DNA of 64,000 bases, taken from NCBI GenBank assembly GCA_005883615.1, contig VBEC01000021.1:1-64000 (forward strand), in the 5' to 3' direction. Both the position numbers and the translations under genes were made by a program. This DNA comes from Chloroflexota bacterium. Its GTDB lineage: Bacteria > Chloroflexota > Limnocylindria > Limnocylindrales > CSP1-4. Below the pieces are notes generated by a model. It searched no databases, was not told where the DNA came from, and saw only the letters and a program-made list of their open reading frames with translations. Shown one piece after another: positions 51,127-60,564 of this stretch (position 1 is its first letter; each line of letters begins with the position of its first letter).

Positions 51127-52140
51127 TCAGGCCCGCGGATGCGCGCGGGCGTACACCTCACGTACGCGTTCGCCGGTCAGGTGCGTGTAGAGCTGCGTGG
51201 TGCTGATACTCGCATGTCCGAGCAACTCCTGGACGATGCGCAGGTCGGCTCCGCCCTCCAGGAGATGGGTCGCGAACGAGTGACGCAGAGTGTGCGGCGT
51301 CACCCGAGCATCGAGGCCGGCCATGCGCGCGGCGCGCTTGACGGTCGTCCAGGCCTGCTGTCGCGCCAGGCGGCGGCCGCGGGGCGTCACGAAGAACGGA
51401 TCGCCGCGAGGGGTGGCGGTGCTTCGCGCCAGCGAGGCTGGCCTCACTTCGCTGTCGTAGCGGCCGAGCCATTCGAGCGCAACCTCGCCCACCGGCACCA
51501 TCCGCTCCTTGTCGCCCTTCCCGATGACCCGCACGAAACCACCCTCGAGGGAGAGATCCTCGCGGTCCAGGCCGAGTGCCTCGCTGATCCGCAGGCCGGA
51601 CGCGTACAGCAGCTCGAGGAGCGCACGGTCTCTGAGGCCTGCGGCAGAGGCAGCCGCCCGGGCGTCGAGACGAGGGTTGCCGGCGCCCTGCCCCAAAGTG
51701 AGCTCGGTCGGACCGATCGACTCGAGCATGCGCTCGACCTCCCCAACGGACAGGACCTCAGGGAGGTGGCGACCCTGGCGCGGAAGATCGATGTGTGACG
51801 CGACGTCGATGTCGATGAGGCCCTCTCCGAACGCGAAACGGTAGAACCCCCGTAGCGAGGCGGTTCGCCGCCGCCGCGTCGTCGTTCGCAGCACGCTTCC
51901 GCTCGGGGCCCGCCGGGTGGCGAGATCCGCCAGGTAGCGCACCGCAGGGTCGGACGAGCGGCTCCAGAGCCGATCCACCCCCTTCGATCGAGCAAAGGTC
52001 GATAGGTCGCCCCGATACGCGGCGATCGAGCGCTCGGCGAGGCCGCGCTCAACCCGAAGATAGGTGAGGTAGTCGTCGATCGCCCGGCCGAGCGAACCGA
52101 CACCGGCAGCAGCCCGACCGCTCGCGGCCAGCTCGTGCAT
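51127..52140 (-). CDS. xerD: tyrosine recombinase XerD/XerC
   Basis: The 337-aa recombinase has the SAM-like N-terminal domain (IDDYLTYLRVERGLAERSIA) and all catalytic residues: Arg in ASGLRISEALGLDRED, Lys in VIGKGDKERMVPV, His and Arg in TPHTLRHSFATHLLEGG, His in LGHASISTTQ and nucleophile Tyr in TTQLYTHL. It resolves chromosome dimers at dif. XerD or XerC assignment is by context near scpAB and is not certain. ATG 52140 overlaps the recN stop (TGATG). Confidence 0.9.
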   Translation of the reverse strand: MHELAASGRAAAGVGSLGRAIDDYLTYLRVERGLAERSIAAYRGDLSTFARSKGVDRLWSRSSDPAVRYLADLATRRAPSGSVLRTTTRRRRTASLRGFYRFAFGEGLIDIDVASHIDLPRQGRHLPEVLSVGEVERMLESIGPTELTLGQGAGNPRLDARAAASAAGLRDRALLELLYASGLRISEALGLDREDLSLEGGFVRVIGKGDKERMVPVGEVALEWLGRYDSEVRPASLARSTATPRGDPFFVTPRGRRLARQQAWTTVKRAARMAGLDARVTPHTLRHSFATHLLEGGADLRIVQELLGHASISTTQLYTHLTGERVREVYARAHPRA

Positions 52141-53876
52141 CAGCTCGCCGCGGCCAGCGCGCCTCGCCACGCCTCGGCACGATCGAGCAGGTCTCCGGCC
52201 CCCGCCAGAGCCGCTGCCCCGCCGTTCGCCCCGCCCAGCATGTGCGCGAGCTCGACGATCCGTCCTTCTCGATCCAGCGGGCGAATCTCGGTGATGGTGC
52301 GGCCGTCGCGCTCCCGTTTCGAGATCTGGAAGTGGGCGTCCGCGTGCGCTGCGATCTGGGGCAGATGGGTGACGCACAGCACCTGGTGGTCTCGCGCGAG
52401 GGTCCACAGGCTGCGCCCCACGGGATCGGCGCTTCGGCCGCCGATGCCCGCGTCGATCTCGTCGAACACCAGGACTGGCGTCGCATCGGCCGCCGCCAGG
52501 ACCTGCTTGATCGCGAGGGCCACGCGCGACAGCTCGCCACCCGACGCGATCTTTGCCAGCGGCCTGGCCGGCTCGCCGGGATTCGGTGCCAGCTGGAACG
52601 CCACTTCGTCGATCCCGGTCGCATCGAAGGCCACCGCGTCGCCGTCGACCTCGACCGCGGGTTCGTCGGCCAGGGCAGGCCGCCGGCCGACCGCGATCTG
52701 GAAGACATCGGGCCCGAAGCCAAGTCCTTCGAGCGCCTGACCGACAGAGGCGCTCAGTCCCGCCGCGGCCACCGAGCGAAGATCGGAAAGTCTCCCGGCG
52801 GTCCGGCCGACGTCCGAGAGGAGCACCGCGCCCTCCGCGACCCGACCCTCACGTTCGTCGTCCAGGCCGAGTAGTCGTTCGGCCTCCTCCCGCGCCCGCG
52901 CCCCATACGCGAGGATCGCCTCCTCGTCATCGCCGTAGCGGCCCTGCAGCGAGTAGATCAGAGAGAGGCGCTCGTGCATCGCCGCGAGTGCGGCAGGGTC
53001 ATGGTCGAGGTCCTCGATCAGTCCACGGATGTCGCCCGCGACGTCGGCGAGCTCGGCCTCCAGCCCGGCCAGACGCTCCGCGACCGCAGCGAAGCGGGGA
53101 TCCAGCTGGGCGATGTTGCGTGCCTCCCGAGCGGCGATGCCCGTCGCCTCGCGTGCACCCCCGCCTTCCCGCCCGGCCCGGCCCCCTCGCTCCCTCGCGA
53201 TCTCCCCCGCCAGCGCCTCGCGGATCGCGGCGCTGCCGCGCGCGATGGCCTCGGCATGTTGTGCGGCCGAAAGTCTCGCACGCAGGTCGGCCGCCTCCCC
53301 CGGGTGCAGTCGCGCAGCGGCGATCTCTGCCGCCTCATGCTCCAGGATCGCCAGCCGGCGCGCCAGCTCCCGAGGGTCGATGGCCAGCTCCGCGAGCGCC
53401 GATCGGTTGGCCCGCCAGCGGTCGACGGCAGTGGCGATGTCTGAGCGGGCCGCATCATGGCCGCCGAAGGCGTCCAGCAGATCGCGCTGCCGGCGGTCGT
53501 CGAGCAACCGCTGCTGGTCGTGCTGGCCGTGGACCTCGACGAGCGGCCCGATCTGCTCGGCCAGAGCCGCAGCGGTGACGGCATCGTCATCGAGACGGGC
53601 GGTGGACCTTCCGCCCGTCGAGAGCTCGCGCACGGCGATTAGCGGCTCGGGGACGCGGTCGAAGAGTGCCTCGACGCGAGCGGTCGATGCCCCGTGCCGC
53701 ACCAGCCCAGGATCCGCGCGCACGCCGAGTACGAGCCCGAGCGCATCGATCAGCAGGCTCTTGCCGGCGCCGGTCTCGCCGGTGATCACGGTGAAACCCT
53801 CGCCCAGCCCGAGCTGCACGCGGTCCATCAAGGCAAGGTCCGTGACGGTCATTGAGAGCAGGTGACCGGCGCTCAC
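52140..53876 (-). CDS. recN: DNA repair ATPase RecN
   Basis: The 578-aa SMC-like protein has the N-terminal Walker A VITGETGAGKSLLIDALGLV, a coiled-coil middle with Arg/Ala-rich helices, the signature ASGGELSRVALAIKQVLA and Walker B PVLVFDEIDAGIGGRSADPV. It aids double-strand-break repair. GTG 53876 overlaps the nadK stop (GTGA); ATG 53852 (MTVTDLALMD) is the alternative. A short Gly-rich insertion (ERGGRAGREGGGAREA) lies in the coiled coil. The order tlyA-nadK-recN is classical. Confidence 0.95.
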   Translation of the reverse strand: MSAGHLLSMTVTDLALMDRVQLGLGEGFTVITGETGAGKSLLIDALGLVLGVRADPGLVRHGASTARVEALFDRVPEPLIAVRELSTGGRSTARLDDDAVTAAALAEQIGPLVEVHGQHDQQRLLDDRRQRDLLDAFGGHDAARSDIATAVDRWRANRSALAELAIDPRELARRLAILEHEAAEIAAARLHPGEAADLRARLSAAQHAEAIARGSAAIREALAGEIARERGGRAGREGGGAREATGIAAREARNIAQLDPRFAAVAERLAGLEAELADVAGDIRGLIEDLDHDPAALAAMHERLSLIYSLQGRYGDDEEAILAYGARAREEAERLLGLDDEREGRVAEGAVLLSDVGRTAGRLSDLRSVAAAGLSASVGQALEGLGFGPDVFQIAVGRRPALADEPAVEVDGDAVAFDATGIDEVAFQLAPNPGEPARPLAKIASGGELSRVALAIKQVLAAADATPVLVFDEIDAGIGGRSADPVGRSLWTLARDHQVLCVTHLPQIAAHADAHFQISKRERDGRTITEIRPLDREGRIVELAHMLGGANGGAAALAGAGDLLDRAEAWRGALAAAS

Positions 53877-54718
53877 GAGGGCAGCAGCTCGACCTTGTGA
53901 CGCAACAGGTCCCAGAACGGTTGAGCGCCCTTGGGCTCCACGAACCGAACGGGCCGCTCGAGTGCCCGGACCTCGACGACATCGCCCACAGCGATGGGGA
54001 TGTCGTCCCGGCCGTCGATGCTGACAAGGGCCTCGTGCGCGTCGACCACCGTGCAGCGGACGGTCTGCCGGGGACTGACCACGACCGAGCGGATCGCCGA
54101 CAGGTAGCCGGCGATCGGAGTCACGATGAGGTTCCGGCTGAGCGGATCGACGATCGGGCCTCCCGCGGAAAAGGAGTAGCCCGTCGAACCGGTCGGGCTG
54201 GCGACGACGAGTCCGTCGGCGATGAAGGTGGCCAGATGTGACGGCCCGATCGCAACATCCAGGCGGCAGACCCGCGCCAGCGCCCCGCGCGCGACAACGA
54301 TGTCGTTGAGCGCCAGCTCGGTGCGGGCGGGGGCCATGCGTCCGGCCGGCAGGATGTCCGCCCTGAGCGCCATCCGCTCGTCGATCCGGAAGTCGCCGCC
54401 CGCGATCTGGGCGAGCGTGGGCTCGAGCTCGTGCGCCTCAACCTTCGACAGGAAGCCGATCTTCCCGAGGTTCACGCCGAGAATGGGGACGTCCACCTCG
54501 GCGACGGCTCGGGCCGCACGCAGGAATGTCCCGTCTCCGCCCAGGACGGCGAGAACGTCGCTCGTCTTCAGCTCCGCTAGCAATGTCTCGTAGTCGCCGG
54601 CCGCGGCGGACCAATGATCCAGGCCGCGCAGGCGGCACCAGCCGGACGCGCGCTCGCGGAGCTCGAGGGCCGCGTCGCTCGTGGGGTTGTAGGCGAAGCC
54701 GATCCGCTTGAGCGTCAC
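53873..54718 (-). CDS. nadK: NAD kinase
   Basis: The 281-aa enzyme makes NADP from NAD. It has the catalytic LAVLGGDGTFLRAARAVA, GVNLGKIGFLSKVEAHELE, ALNDIVVARGALARVCRLDV and the NE/D-rich SPTGSTGYSFSAGGPIVDP. The GTG start overlaps the tlyA stop and the gene overlaps recN at its 3' end, so it is translationally coupled on both sides. Confidence 0.95.
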   Translation of the reverse strand: MTLKRIGFAYNPTSDAALELRERASGWCRLRGLDHWSAAAGDYETLLAELKTSDVLAVLGGDGTFLRAARAVAEVDVPILGVNLGKIGFLSKVEAHELEPTLAQIAGGDFRIDERMALRADILPAGRMAPARTELALNDIVVARGALARVCRLDVAIGPSHLATFIADGLVVASPTGSTGYSFSAGGPIVDPLSRNLIVTPIAGYLSAIRSVVVSPRQTVRCTVVDAHEALVSIDGRDDIPIAVGDVVEVRALERPVRFVEPKGAQPFWDLLRHKVELLPS

Positions 54719-55563
54719 CGTCCGAAGACCTCGTCGAGGAGTCCGCCGATGTCCGCGTTCCGGGCATTCGGGGCCTTCACGCCACGGCCGACGTTCTCGC
54801 CAGCCCCGCCAACGCTCAGGTGCAGGAAGAACTCGCGATTGCCCCGCGGACCGAGCAGGGGCGAGACGGTCAGGCCCACGACCCTGATCCCGATCTCGAC
54901 CGCGTGCCTCGCCACCGCTTCGACCACCTGGCGATGGACGGCCGGATCGCGGACGACACCCCCGTCGGTCGCTCCCCTGCCCGCCTCGAACTGCGGCTTG
55001 ACGAGCGCAACGATCGCACCGCCCGCGCTCCCGAAACAGGAAGCCGCCGGCCCGAGGATCAGGCGGAGGGAGATGAACGAGACGTCGACGACGGCCAGCT
55101 CAATGGGCTCCGGCACTACGCCCGGAGCGAGCTCGCGCGCGTTCGTGCGCTCCATCGAGACCACCCGTGGGTCCTGCCGCAGGCGCTCGGCGAGCTGGCC
55201 CCGCCCCACGTCGACGGCATACACCTTCGAGGCACCGCGCTGAAGCAGAACGTCCGTGAAGCCGCCGGTGGAAGCTCCGACATCCAGGCACACAGCTCGC
55301 GACGGGTTCACGGCGAAGGCGTCCAGCGCGCTGGCGAGCTTGTGGCCGCCACGGCTGACGTACGCATCCGGTTGGTCGACGCGAACGGCGGTACCGGCGT
55401 CGACGAGATCGCCCGCCCTTCGGTCCGTTCGGGCGGCGTCGCCTTCCCCGACTCGGACCTGTCCGGCCAGGAGCAGCGCCTGGGCTCGGCTCCTGCTGGA
55501 AACGAGGCCCCGCTCCACGAGCAGCTGATCCAGTCGCTGGCGTGACGGTCGCTCCCGGCTCAC
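54715..55563 (-). CDS. tlyA: TlyA-family rRNA 2'-O-methyltransferase
   Basis: The 282-aa protein has an N-terminal S4 RNA-binding domain (QRLDQLLVERGLVSSRSRAQ) and an FtsJ-like methyltransferase domain with SAM motif VCLDVGASTGGFTDVLLQRG, VYAVDVGRGQLAERL, AVVDVSFISLRLILGP and LVKPQFEAGRGATDGGVV. In mycobacteria it methylates 16S and 23S rRNA and affects capreomycin sensitivity. GTG start; stop overlaps nadK. Confidence 0.93.
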   Translation of the reverse strand: MSRERPSRQRLDQLLVERGLVSSRSRAQALLLAGQVRVGEGDAARTDRRAGDLVDAGTAVRVDQPDAYVSRGGHKLASALDAFAVNPSRAVCLDVGASTGGFTDVLLQRGASKVYAVDVGRGQLAERLRQDPRVVSMERTNARELAPGVVPEPIELAVVDVSFISLRLILGPAASCFGSAGGAIVALVKPQFEAGRGATDGGVVRDPAVHRQVVEAVARHAVEIGIRVVGLTVSPLLGPRGNREFFLHLSVGGAGENVGRGVKAPNARNADIGGLLDEVFGR

Positions 55564-55635
55564 CCGCCTATCGTGGCACAGGCCGATGCTCCGCGGCTCA
55601 TCCTCGCGGAGCGCCTCTCGCGCGCGGCTGGACGA

Positions 55636-57657
55636 TCAGCCGACGATAGAAGCTTTCGAAGGCACCGATCCAATGGCGGCCAGGGCCTCGCGTACCTGCT
55701 CGGTGATGCCGGTGGCGTCCAGGCGCAGGTCGCGTCGAAGGTCCGAGACGGCGCCGTGGTCGACGAACGCGCCGGGCGGGATGCCGATGATCCTGATCGG
55801 CACATCGCGCAGCGCCGTGTCGGTCAGGCGAGCTGCTTCGAGCGCCTCCAGGACCGCCGACCCGAAACCGCCGGCGGCGACGCTTTCCTCGAGAGTCACG
55901 AGCAGCCGCTTGCCCCGCGCCTGCTCGAGGATGAGATCGGCATCCAGCGGCTTGGCAAACCGCGCATTGACCACACCCACCGACCATCCCTCGGCGGCCA
56001 GGGCGTCCGCTGCCTCCATGCCACGGGCGACGATCGGCCCGAAGCCGACGACGAGGACGTCCTCACCCCCGCGCAGAAGCTCGCCTTTGCCGACCGGCAG
56101 GATCTCCGGCTCGACGGGCGGCAGGTCGAAGCCGGGATCGCGCGGGTAATGCAACGCAAACGGGTGATCCTGAGCGAGGGCGGTTCGGAGCAGGGACCGA
56201 AGTTCCTGCTCGTCGCGCGGGCTGGCCACGATCAGGTTGGGCAGCTGGCGCTGAGCCGGGATCGTGAACATACCCTGGTGGCTCGTCCCGTCCTCGCCGA
56301 CGAGTCCGGCCCTGTCCACTGCCAGCACCACTGGCTGGTCGTTCTGACACACGTCGTGGATGGTCTGGTCGAACGCGCGCTGGAGGAACGTCGAATAGAG
56401 GGCGACCACGGGTCGCTGGCCGCCGAGAGCAAGGCCGGTGGCCATGGTCACGGCGTGCTGCTCGGCAATACCGACGTCGAAGAACCGGTCCGGGTAGACG
56501 GCCTGGAACTTGTTGAGGCCGGTGCCGGTTGGCATGCCCGCCGTGATCGCGACGATCCGCCTGTCTTCGGCCGCCAGCTCGATGAGCTCCGAGACGAAAT
56601 GAGCCGTGTAGTTGGGGGCCTTGGCGACCGATGGCCGGGGCCTCGCAGGCGGAGCCGCATCGTCGGACATCGATTCGCCGGGCATCGCGGCCTCAGAAGC
56701 GCCTCGGCCGTTGAGGTCGCCGATGCCGTTGGCCGACACCCGGGCGGGCATGGGCGGCAGCGCGGCGCCGTGGAACCCGACCTGGTCGCGCTCCGCGGGC
56801 CGGAAACCCTTGCCTTTGTGGGTGCGCACGTGGACCAGAACGGGCCCCGAGAGCTTGAGCGCCCCACGGATCGTCTCGTCGAGCGCGCGCAGGTTGTGGC
56901 CCGGGACGACCCCGATGTAGGTGATGCCGAGGTCCTCGAACAGTCGTCCGGGCTGGGCAAAGTTGACCACCGCCGAGCGCAACCGCCGCGAGAGCTCGAG
57001 GGCCGTCTCGCCGATCACGGGTACCTTGCGGATGAAGTCGTCGTAGGCAGTCCGGCTCGTCCGCCACGCGGCTGAGAGCTTGATCGTCGAGAGGTATTTG
57101 GAGAGCGCGCCGACCGTCGGACTGATCGACATCTCGTTGTCGTTGAGCAGGATCAGGATCTGCGTCTTTCGCTGGCCGATGTCGTTGAGTGCCTCCAGCG
57201 ACAGGCCGCTGATCAGGGCGGCGTCACCCACAACCACGGCAATGCGCTCGCGTCCGCCGCGCAGGTCGCGAGCCGCCGCCAGGCCCTGGGCGATCGACAG
57301 GCCCGTTCCGGCATGTCCCCCGTCGAACACGTCGTGAGGCGACTCGCTGCGCCTCGGGAAGCCGCCGACGCCACCGAGCTGCCGGAGCGTGTCGAACCGC
57401 TCGTAGCGCCCGGTCAGCAGCTTGTGGGGGTACGCCTGGTGACCGGTATCCCAGACGATCTTGTCCGTTGGCGACTCGAGAATGCGGTGGAGCGCGATCG
57501 TCAGCTCGACCACGCCGAGCGACGATCCAAGGTGGCCGCCGGTCGTCGCCACGGTGTCGATGATCGTGTCCCTGATCTCGGCGGCCAGCTGAGTCAGCTG
57601 TCGGCCCGACAGCGCGTGGAGGTCCTTCGGACCGTTGAGGGTGGCGAGTATCGTCAC
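55636..57657 (-). CDS. dxs: 1-deoxy-D-xylulose-5-phosphate synthase
   Basis: The 673-aa thiamine diphosphate enzyme joins pyruvate and glyceraldehyde-3-phosphate to start the MEP pathway. Signatures are HLGSSLGVVELTIALHRI, IVWDTGHQAYPHKLLTGRY, the ThDP-binding VVGDAALISGLSLEALNDIG with LNDNEMSISPTVG, and the C-terminal DVGIAEQHAVTMATGLAL plus LVTLEESVAAGGFGSAVLE. Length is slightly above normal owing to a linker (about 295-345). GTG 57657. It lies in the xseA-xseB-dxs-tlyA order. Confidence 0.96.
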   Translation of the reverse strand: MTILATLNGPKDLHALSGRQLTQLAAEIRDTIIDTVATTGGHLGSSLGVVELTIALHRILESPTDKIVWDTGHQAYPHKLLTGRYERFDTLRQLGGVGGFPRRSESPHDVFDGGHAGTGLSIAQGLAAARDLRGGRERIAVVVGDAALISGLSLEALNDIGQRKTQILILLNDNEMSISPTVGALSKYLSTIKLSAAWRTSRTAYDDFIRKVPVIGETALELSRRLRSAVVNFAQPGRLFEDLGITYIGVVPGHNLRALDETIRGALKLSGPVLVHVRTHKGKGFRPAERDQVGFHGAALPPMPARVSANGIGDLNGRGASEAAMPGESMSDDAAPPARPRPSVAKAPNYTAHFVSELIELAAEDRRIVAITAGMPTGTGLNKFQAVYPDRFFDVGIAEQHAVTMATGLALGGQRPVVALYSTFLQRAFDQTIHDVCQNDQPVVLAVDRAGLVGEDGTSHQGMFTIPAQRQLPNLIVASPRDEQELRSLLRTALAQDHPFALHYPRDPGFDLPPVEPEILPVGKGELLRGGEDVLVVGFGPIVARGMEAADALAAEGWSVGVVNARFAKPLDADLILEQARGKRLLVTLEESVAAGGFGSAVLEALEAARLTDTALRDVPIRIIGIPPGAFVDHGAVSDLRRDLRLDATGITEQVREALAAIGSVPSKASIVG

Positions 57658-57729
57658 GCGGCGGGCGCTCCTTCGAGGCTGGACGGCGAGTCTACCCCGA
57701 GGCCCGCGGAGGCGCGTTCGAGCGCGCGG

Positions 57730-58032
57730 TCAGCTCTCGGGCGGCTCGATCGCCTCGTCCGGGCGCACGTGGAGTGCATCGAGGGCCCCGCCGGCTCGCT
57801 CGACGAGGCGCTTCACGCGAAGATCGGCGTCGGCCAGCAGGCGCGAACAGCGCTCGTGCAGCGCCACTCCGCGCTCGTACAGGGCGATCGACGTCTCGAG
57901 CGGCTGTCCGCCGGTCTCGAGGTCGGCGACGACGCGTTGGAGCTCGGCGAAGGCCTCATCGAAGGAAAGCCGGTCGATCGTGTCGGGCGCGATGGTTGGC
58001 CCATCGCTCCTGGCTGGCTCAGTCGCTGTCAC
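57730..58032 (-). CDS. xseB: exodeoxyribonuclease VII small subunit
   Basis: The 100-aa helical subunit reads DRLSFDEAFAELQRVVADLE, GGQPLETSIALYERGVALHE, RCSRLLADADLRVKRL, the XseB hairpin. It joins XseA to degrade single-stranded DNA. GTG 58032 has CGAGGAAGAG upstream and gives a family-normal length; the 126-aa track ORF is over-extended. It overlaps the 49-aa ORF by 14 nt. Confidence 0.92.
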   Translation of the reverse strand: MTATEPARSDGPTIAPDTIDRLSFDEAFAELQRVVADLETGGQPLETSIALYERGVALHERCSRLLADADLRVKRLVERAGGALDALHVRPDEAIEPPES

Positions 58033-58168
58033 GTCGGCGCTCTTCCTCGTTCGCGGCGTCTTCGGACCGCTGGATCCAGCGGTCGATACGGGGAGCAGCC
58101 AGCATACCAATCCGGATTCCCAGGGCGCCGAGAGCCAGCGCTACGGCGACGAACACCACGGCCTCCAT
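58019..58168 (-). CDS. 49-aa membrane micro-protein between xseA and xseB
   Basis: This ORF is too short for the track. It reads MEAVVFVAVALALGALGIRI (a membrane helix), then GMLAAPRIDRWIQRSEDAAN and a charged end rich in Glu and Arg. ATG 58168 lies 3 nt after the xseA stop, and the 3' end overlaps xseB by 14 nt, so the spacing fits a coupled operon gene. No family recognised. It could be a small membrane protein or a leader peptide for xseB. Confidence 0.6.
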   Translation of the reverse strand: MEAVVFVAVALALGALGIRIGMLAAPRIDRWIQRSEDAANEEERRRDSD

Positions 58169-58171
58169 CGC

Positions 58172-59620
58172 TCAGGGCTTCTCGTCGTCCACGGTCGCCG
58201 CCAGCTCGCCGGCCGCGACGCGGACCGCGAGCCGTGAGCCGGGAGGTGCCTGGACGGGATCGCGGACGATGCGGCCGTCGGCCTGGCGGCGGACGATGGC
58301 ATACCCGCGCTCGAGCGTGGCCTGTGGTCCGAGGACGGCAAGTGCCGCGGCGTGACGCTCGAGCGCAGCGTGTGCAGCCGCGAGTCTCGCCGGTGCGATC
58401 GGATCGAGCCGCGCACCGAGCCGCTCCTGGGCTCCCCGGAGTTCGATCAGTCGCGCGAGCAGGCTTCGCGTCGCACGGTCGAGCAGGACGCCTGCACGTT
58501 CTCGCGCCTGGCCGAGTTGGGCGCTCGGGCTCAGCCGGTCGAGTGCGCGACGCTCCACGGCGAGGCCGACGGCCGCGGCCCCGAGCTGGCGGGTCATGCG
58601 GCGCTCGAGCGCCTCCGCATTGCCGGCCAGGGCGAGGGCGAACGCCGCGCGATCGGGCACGGCGAGCTCGGCCGCGGCCGATGGCGTGGCCGCCCTCACG
58701 TCAGCCGCAAAGTCTGCCAGCGTCACGTCGGTCTCGTGTCCGATGCCGGCGACAATCGGCAGCGCGTGGGCGACGATCGCTCGGACCACGCGCTCGTCGT
58801 TGAACGCCCAGAGGTCCTCGAGGGATCCACCTCCCCTCGCGAGGATCGTGGTCACAGGCGCATCTGCGATCCGTCCGTCCTTGCCGCACCGCTCCGCCCA
58901 GCGTTCCACCCGTCCGAGCGCCCGCACGATGCTCTGCGGCGCCCCCTCGCCCTGGACGAGACAGGGCGAGAGCACGACCTGGGTCAGCGGCCAGCGCCGG
59001 CGCAGGACTGTGCTGACGTCGTGCCAGACCGCCCCCGTCGGGCTGGTGACGACCGCGATGGTCGCCGGGCGTTCCGGCAGCGCCCGCTTCCGAGCACGAT
59101 CAAACAGGCCTTCGGCGGCGAGGCGTGCCTTCGTCGCCTCGAACTTGAGTGCCAGGTCCCCGAATCCGGCCGGCTGCAGGTCAACCACGTACAACTGGTA
59201 GACGCCCTGGGAGTCGAACACGTCGACGCGCCCGTGAGCGATCACGCGGAGCCCGGCCTGCGGCTCGAAGGCTGATGCGAGTCGATCGTCGCGGAACCAG
59301 ACACAGCTGAGCTGGCTGCGCTCGTCCTTGAGCGTGAAGTAGCCGTGCCCCGCGGACGAGATCGTCACCCTGCCGACCTCTCCCTCAACCCACACGTCGC
59401 GCAGCCGGTCGTCCCCTCGGACTGCCTCCCGTACGGCGCGAGTGACTTCGCTGACCGCCAGAATCCTGAGCCCGAACCTGCCCGGAGGCGGGACCGTCGG
59501 CGAGGCGGCCGCCGTAGGGATAGCAGCGGCCGTAGGCGTCGGCCGAGCGGGCTCCCCAACCACATCGATGGTGTCCCAGGCCGGAAGTGCCCAGTCGGGT
59601 GGTTCTCGATCGCTTCCCAC
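58172..59620 (-). CDS. xseA: exodeoxyribonuclease VII large subunit
   Basis: The 482-aa nuclease has an N-terminal OB fold (LRDVWVEGEVGRVTISSAGH, YFTLKDERSQLSCVWFRDD) and the catalytic part with TSPTGAVWHDVSTVLRRRWP, TILARGGGSLEDLWAFNDER, AGIGHETDVTLADFAADVRA, followed by long C-terminal helices. It degrades single-stranded DNA with XseB. GTG 59620 with AAGG upstream is chosen; GTG 59629 is equally possible. A Pro/Ala/Thr-rich lead precedes the OB fold. Confidence 0.93.
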   Translation of the reverse strand: MGSDREPPDWALPAWDTIDVVGEPARPTPTAAAIPTAAASPTVPPPGRFGLRILAVSEVTRAVREAVRGDDRLRDVWVEGEVGRVTISSAGHGYFTLKDERSQLSCVWFRDDRLASAFEPQAGLRVIAHGRVDVFDSQGVYQLYVVDLQPAGFGDLALKFEATKARLAAEGLFDRARKRALPERPATIAVVTSPTGAVWHDVSTVLRRRWPLTQVVLSPCLVQGEGAPQSIVRALGRVERWAERCGKDGRIADAPVTTILARGGGSLEDLWAFNDERVVRAIVAHALPIVAGIGHETDVTLADFAADVRAATPSAAAELAVPDRAAFALALAGNAEALERRMTRQLGAAAVGLAVERRALDRLSPSAQLGQARERAGVLLDRATRSLLARLIELRGAQERLGARLDPIAPARLAAAHAALERHAAALAVLGPQATLERGYAIVRRQADGRIVRDPVQAPPGSRLAVRVAAGELAATVDDEKP

Positions 59621-59913
59621 GAGCCGCACCTTACGCTGAGCGCCGGAGCTCCGCTTGTGACGACGCCCGGGCCGGGCTTCCCTGTCCAATGACCGACGCG
59701 CTCGGGCTGGCCATATCCATCGTGTTTCCGCTGCTCGGCTGGTCGCTGGCCCTGCGGTCAGACTGAGACACCGCCCGCTATCGGCTGTTGAGCCGAACTC
59801 GGCCATCGCGAGAGGCACCCGGGCATGCGGCCAACGGACCCCGGATGGTCGTTAGGCAGGAAGTCGCGCGGGCGGCGGGCCGGCTGCGCACCAGCCGCGC
59901 GTGGCCGATGCCG

Positions 59914-60471
59914 TCAGACCCGGGTCTGGTACTCCCCGGTCCGCGTGTCGACCCGGATCGTGTCGCCCTCGTTCACGAAGATCGGCACCTGCACGACCAG
60001 GCCGGTCTCCGTCCGCGCCGGCTTTCGGGCACCGGTCTGGGTGTCGCCGGCGAAGCCAGGCTCGGTCTCCTCGACGACGAGGTCGACGGTGACCGGCAGC
60101 TCGACGCCGATCGTTTCGCCCTGGTAGCTCGTCCGGTCGAGCGTCATACCTTCCTTGAGGTAGTTGACGGCGTCGTCGAGCTGGTCCGCGCGCAGCTGGA
60201 ACTGCTCATAGGACTCGGTCTCCATGAAATGAAAGTCGTCATCGTCCCGGAAGAGATACTGGACCGGCCGTCGTTCAAGCTGAGCGCGGGGCCACTTGCT
60301 GCCAGCCTGGAACGAGCGCTCCACGGTCTGGCCGCGCTTGATGTTGCGCAGCGTGATTCGAACCTGGGCAGAGCCGCGACCCATCTTGATGTGGTGGTAG
60401 TCGAGGATCTGCCAGAGCTCTCCGTCGAGCTCGATAGCGGCACCCTTGCGCAGTTCTCCCGTACTGATCAT
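59914..60471 (-). CDS. efp: elongation factor P with Arg at the tip position
   Basis: The 185-aa factor relieves ribosome stalling at polyproline. It has KOW-like domain 1 (STGELRKGAAIELDGELWQI), domain 2 (QYLFRDDDDFHFMETESYEQ) and the C-terminal VPIFVNEGDTIRVDTRTGEY signature. The loop that carries the modified Lys in E. coli reads IKMGRGSAQVR, so the tip is Arg32 and the usual PGKG Pro is Met. No earP or known modification gene is in view. ATG 60471 gives the standard length; the track start at 60552 is over-extended. Confidence 0.95.
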   Translation of the reverse strand: MISTGELRKGAAIELDGELWQILDYHHIKMGRGSAQVRITLRNIKRGQTVERSFQAGSKWPRAQLERRPVQYLFRDDDDFHFMETESYEQFQLRADQLDDAVNYLKEGMTLDRTSYQGETIGVELPVTVDLVVEETEPGFAGDTQTGARKPARTETGLVVQVPIFVNEGDTIRVDTRTGEYQTRV

Positions 60472-60564
60472 GGTCTCGCTGTGGCTCCTGGGCGGGCCGC
60501 GCTGCTCAATCCGGCGATCGAGGGCCGATTGTAGCCGAGCCTCGTCGAGCATCGGCCCGATGGT

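Noticed and set aside
59689-59766. 25-aa hydrophobic ORF between efp and xseA
   Set aside because: Too short, no ribosome site, no evidence of conservation.
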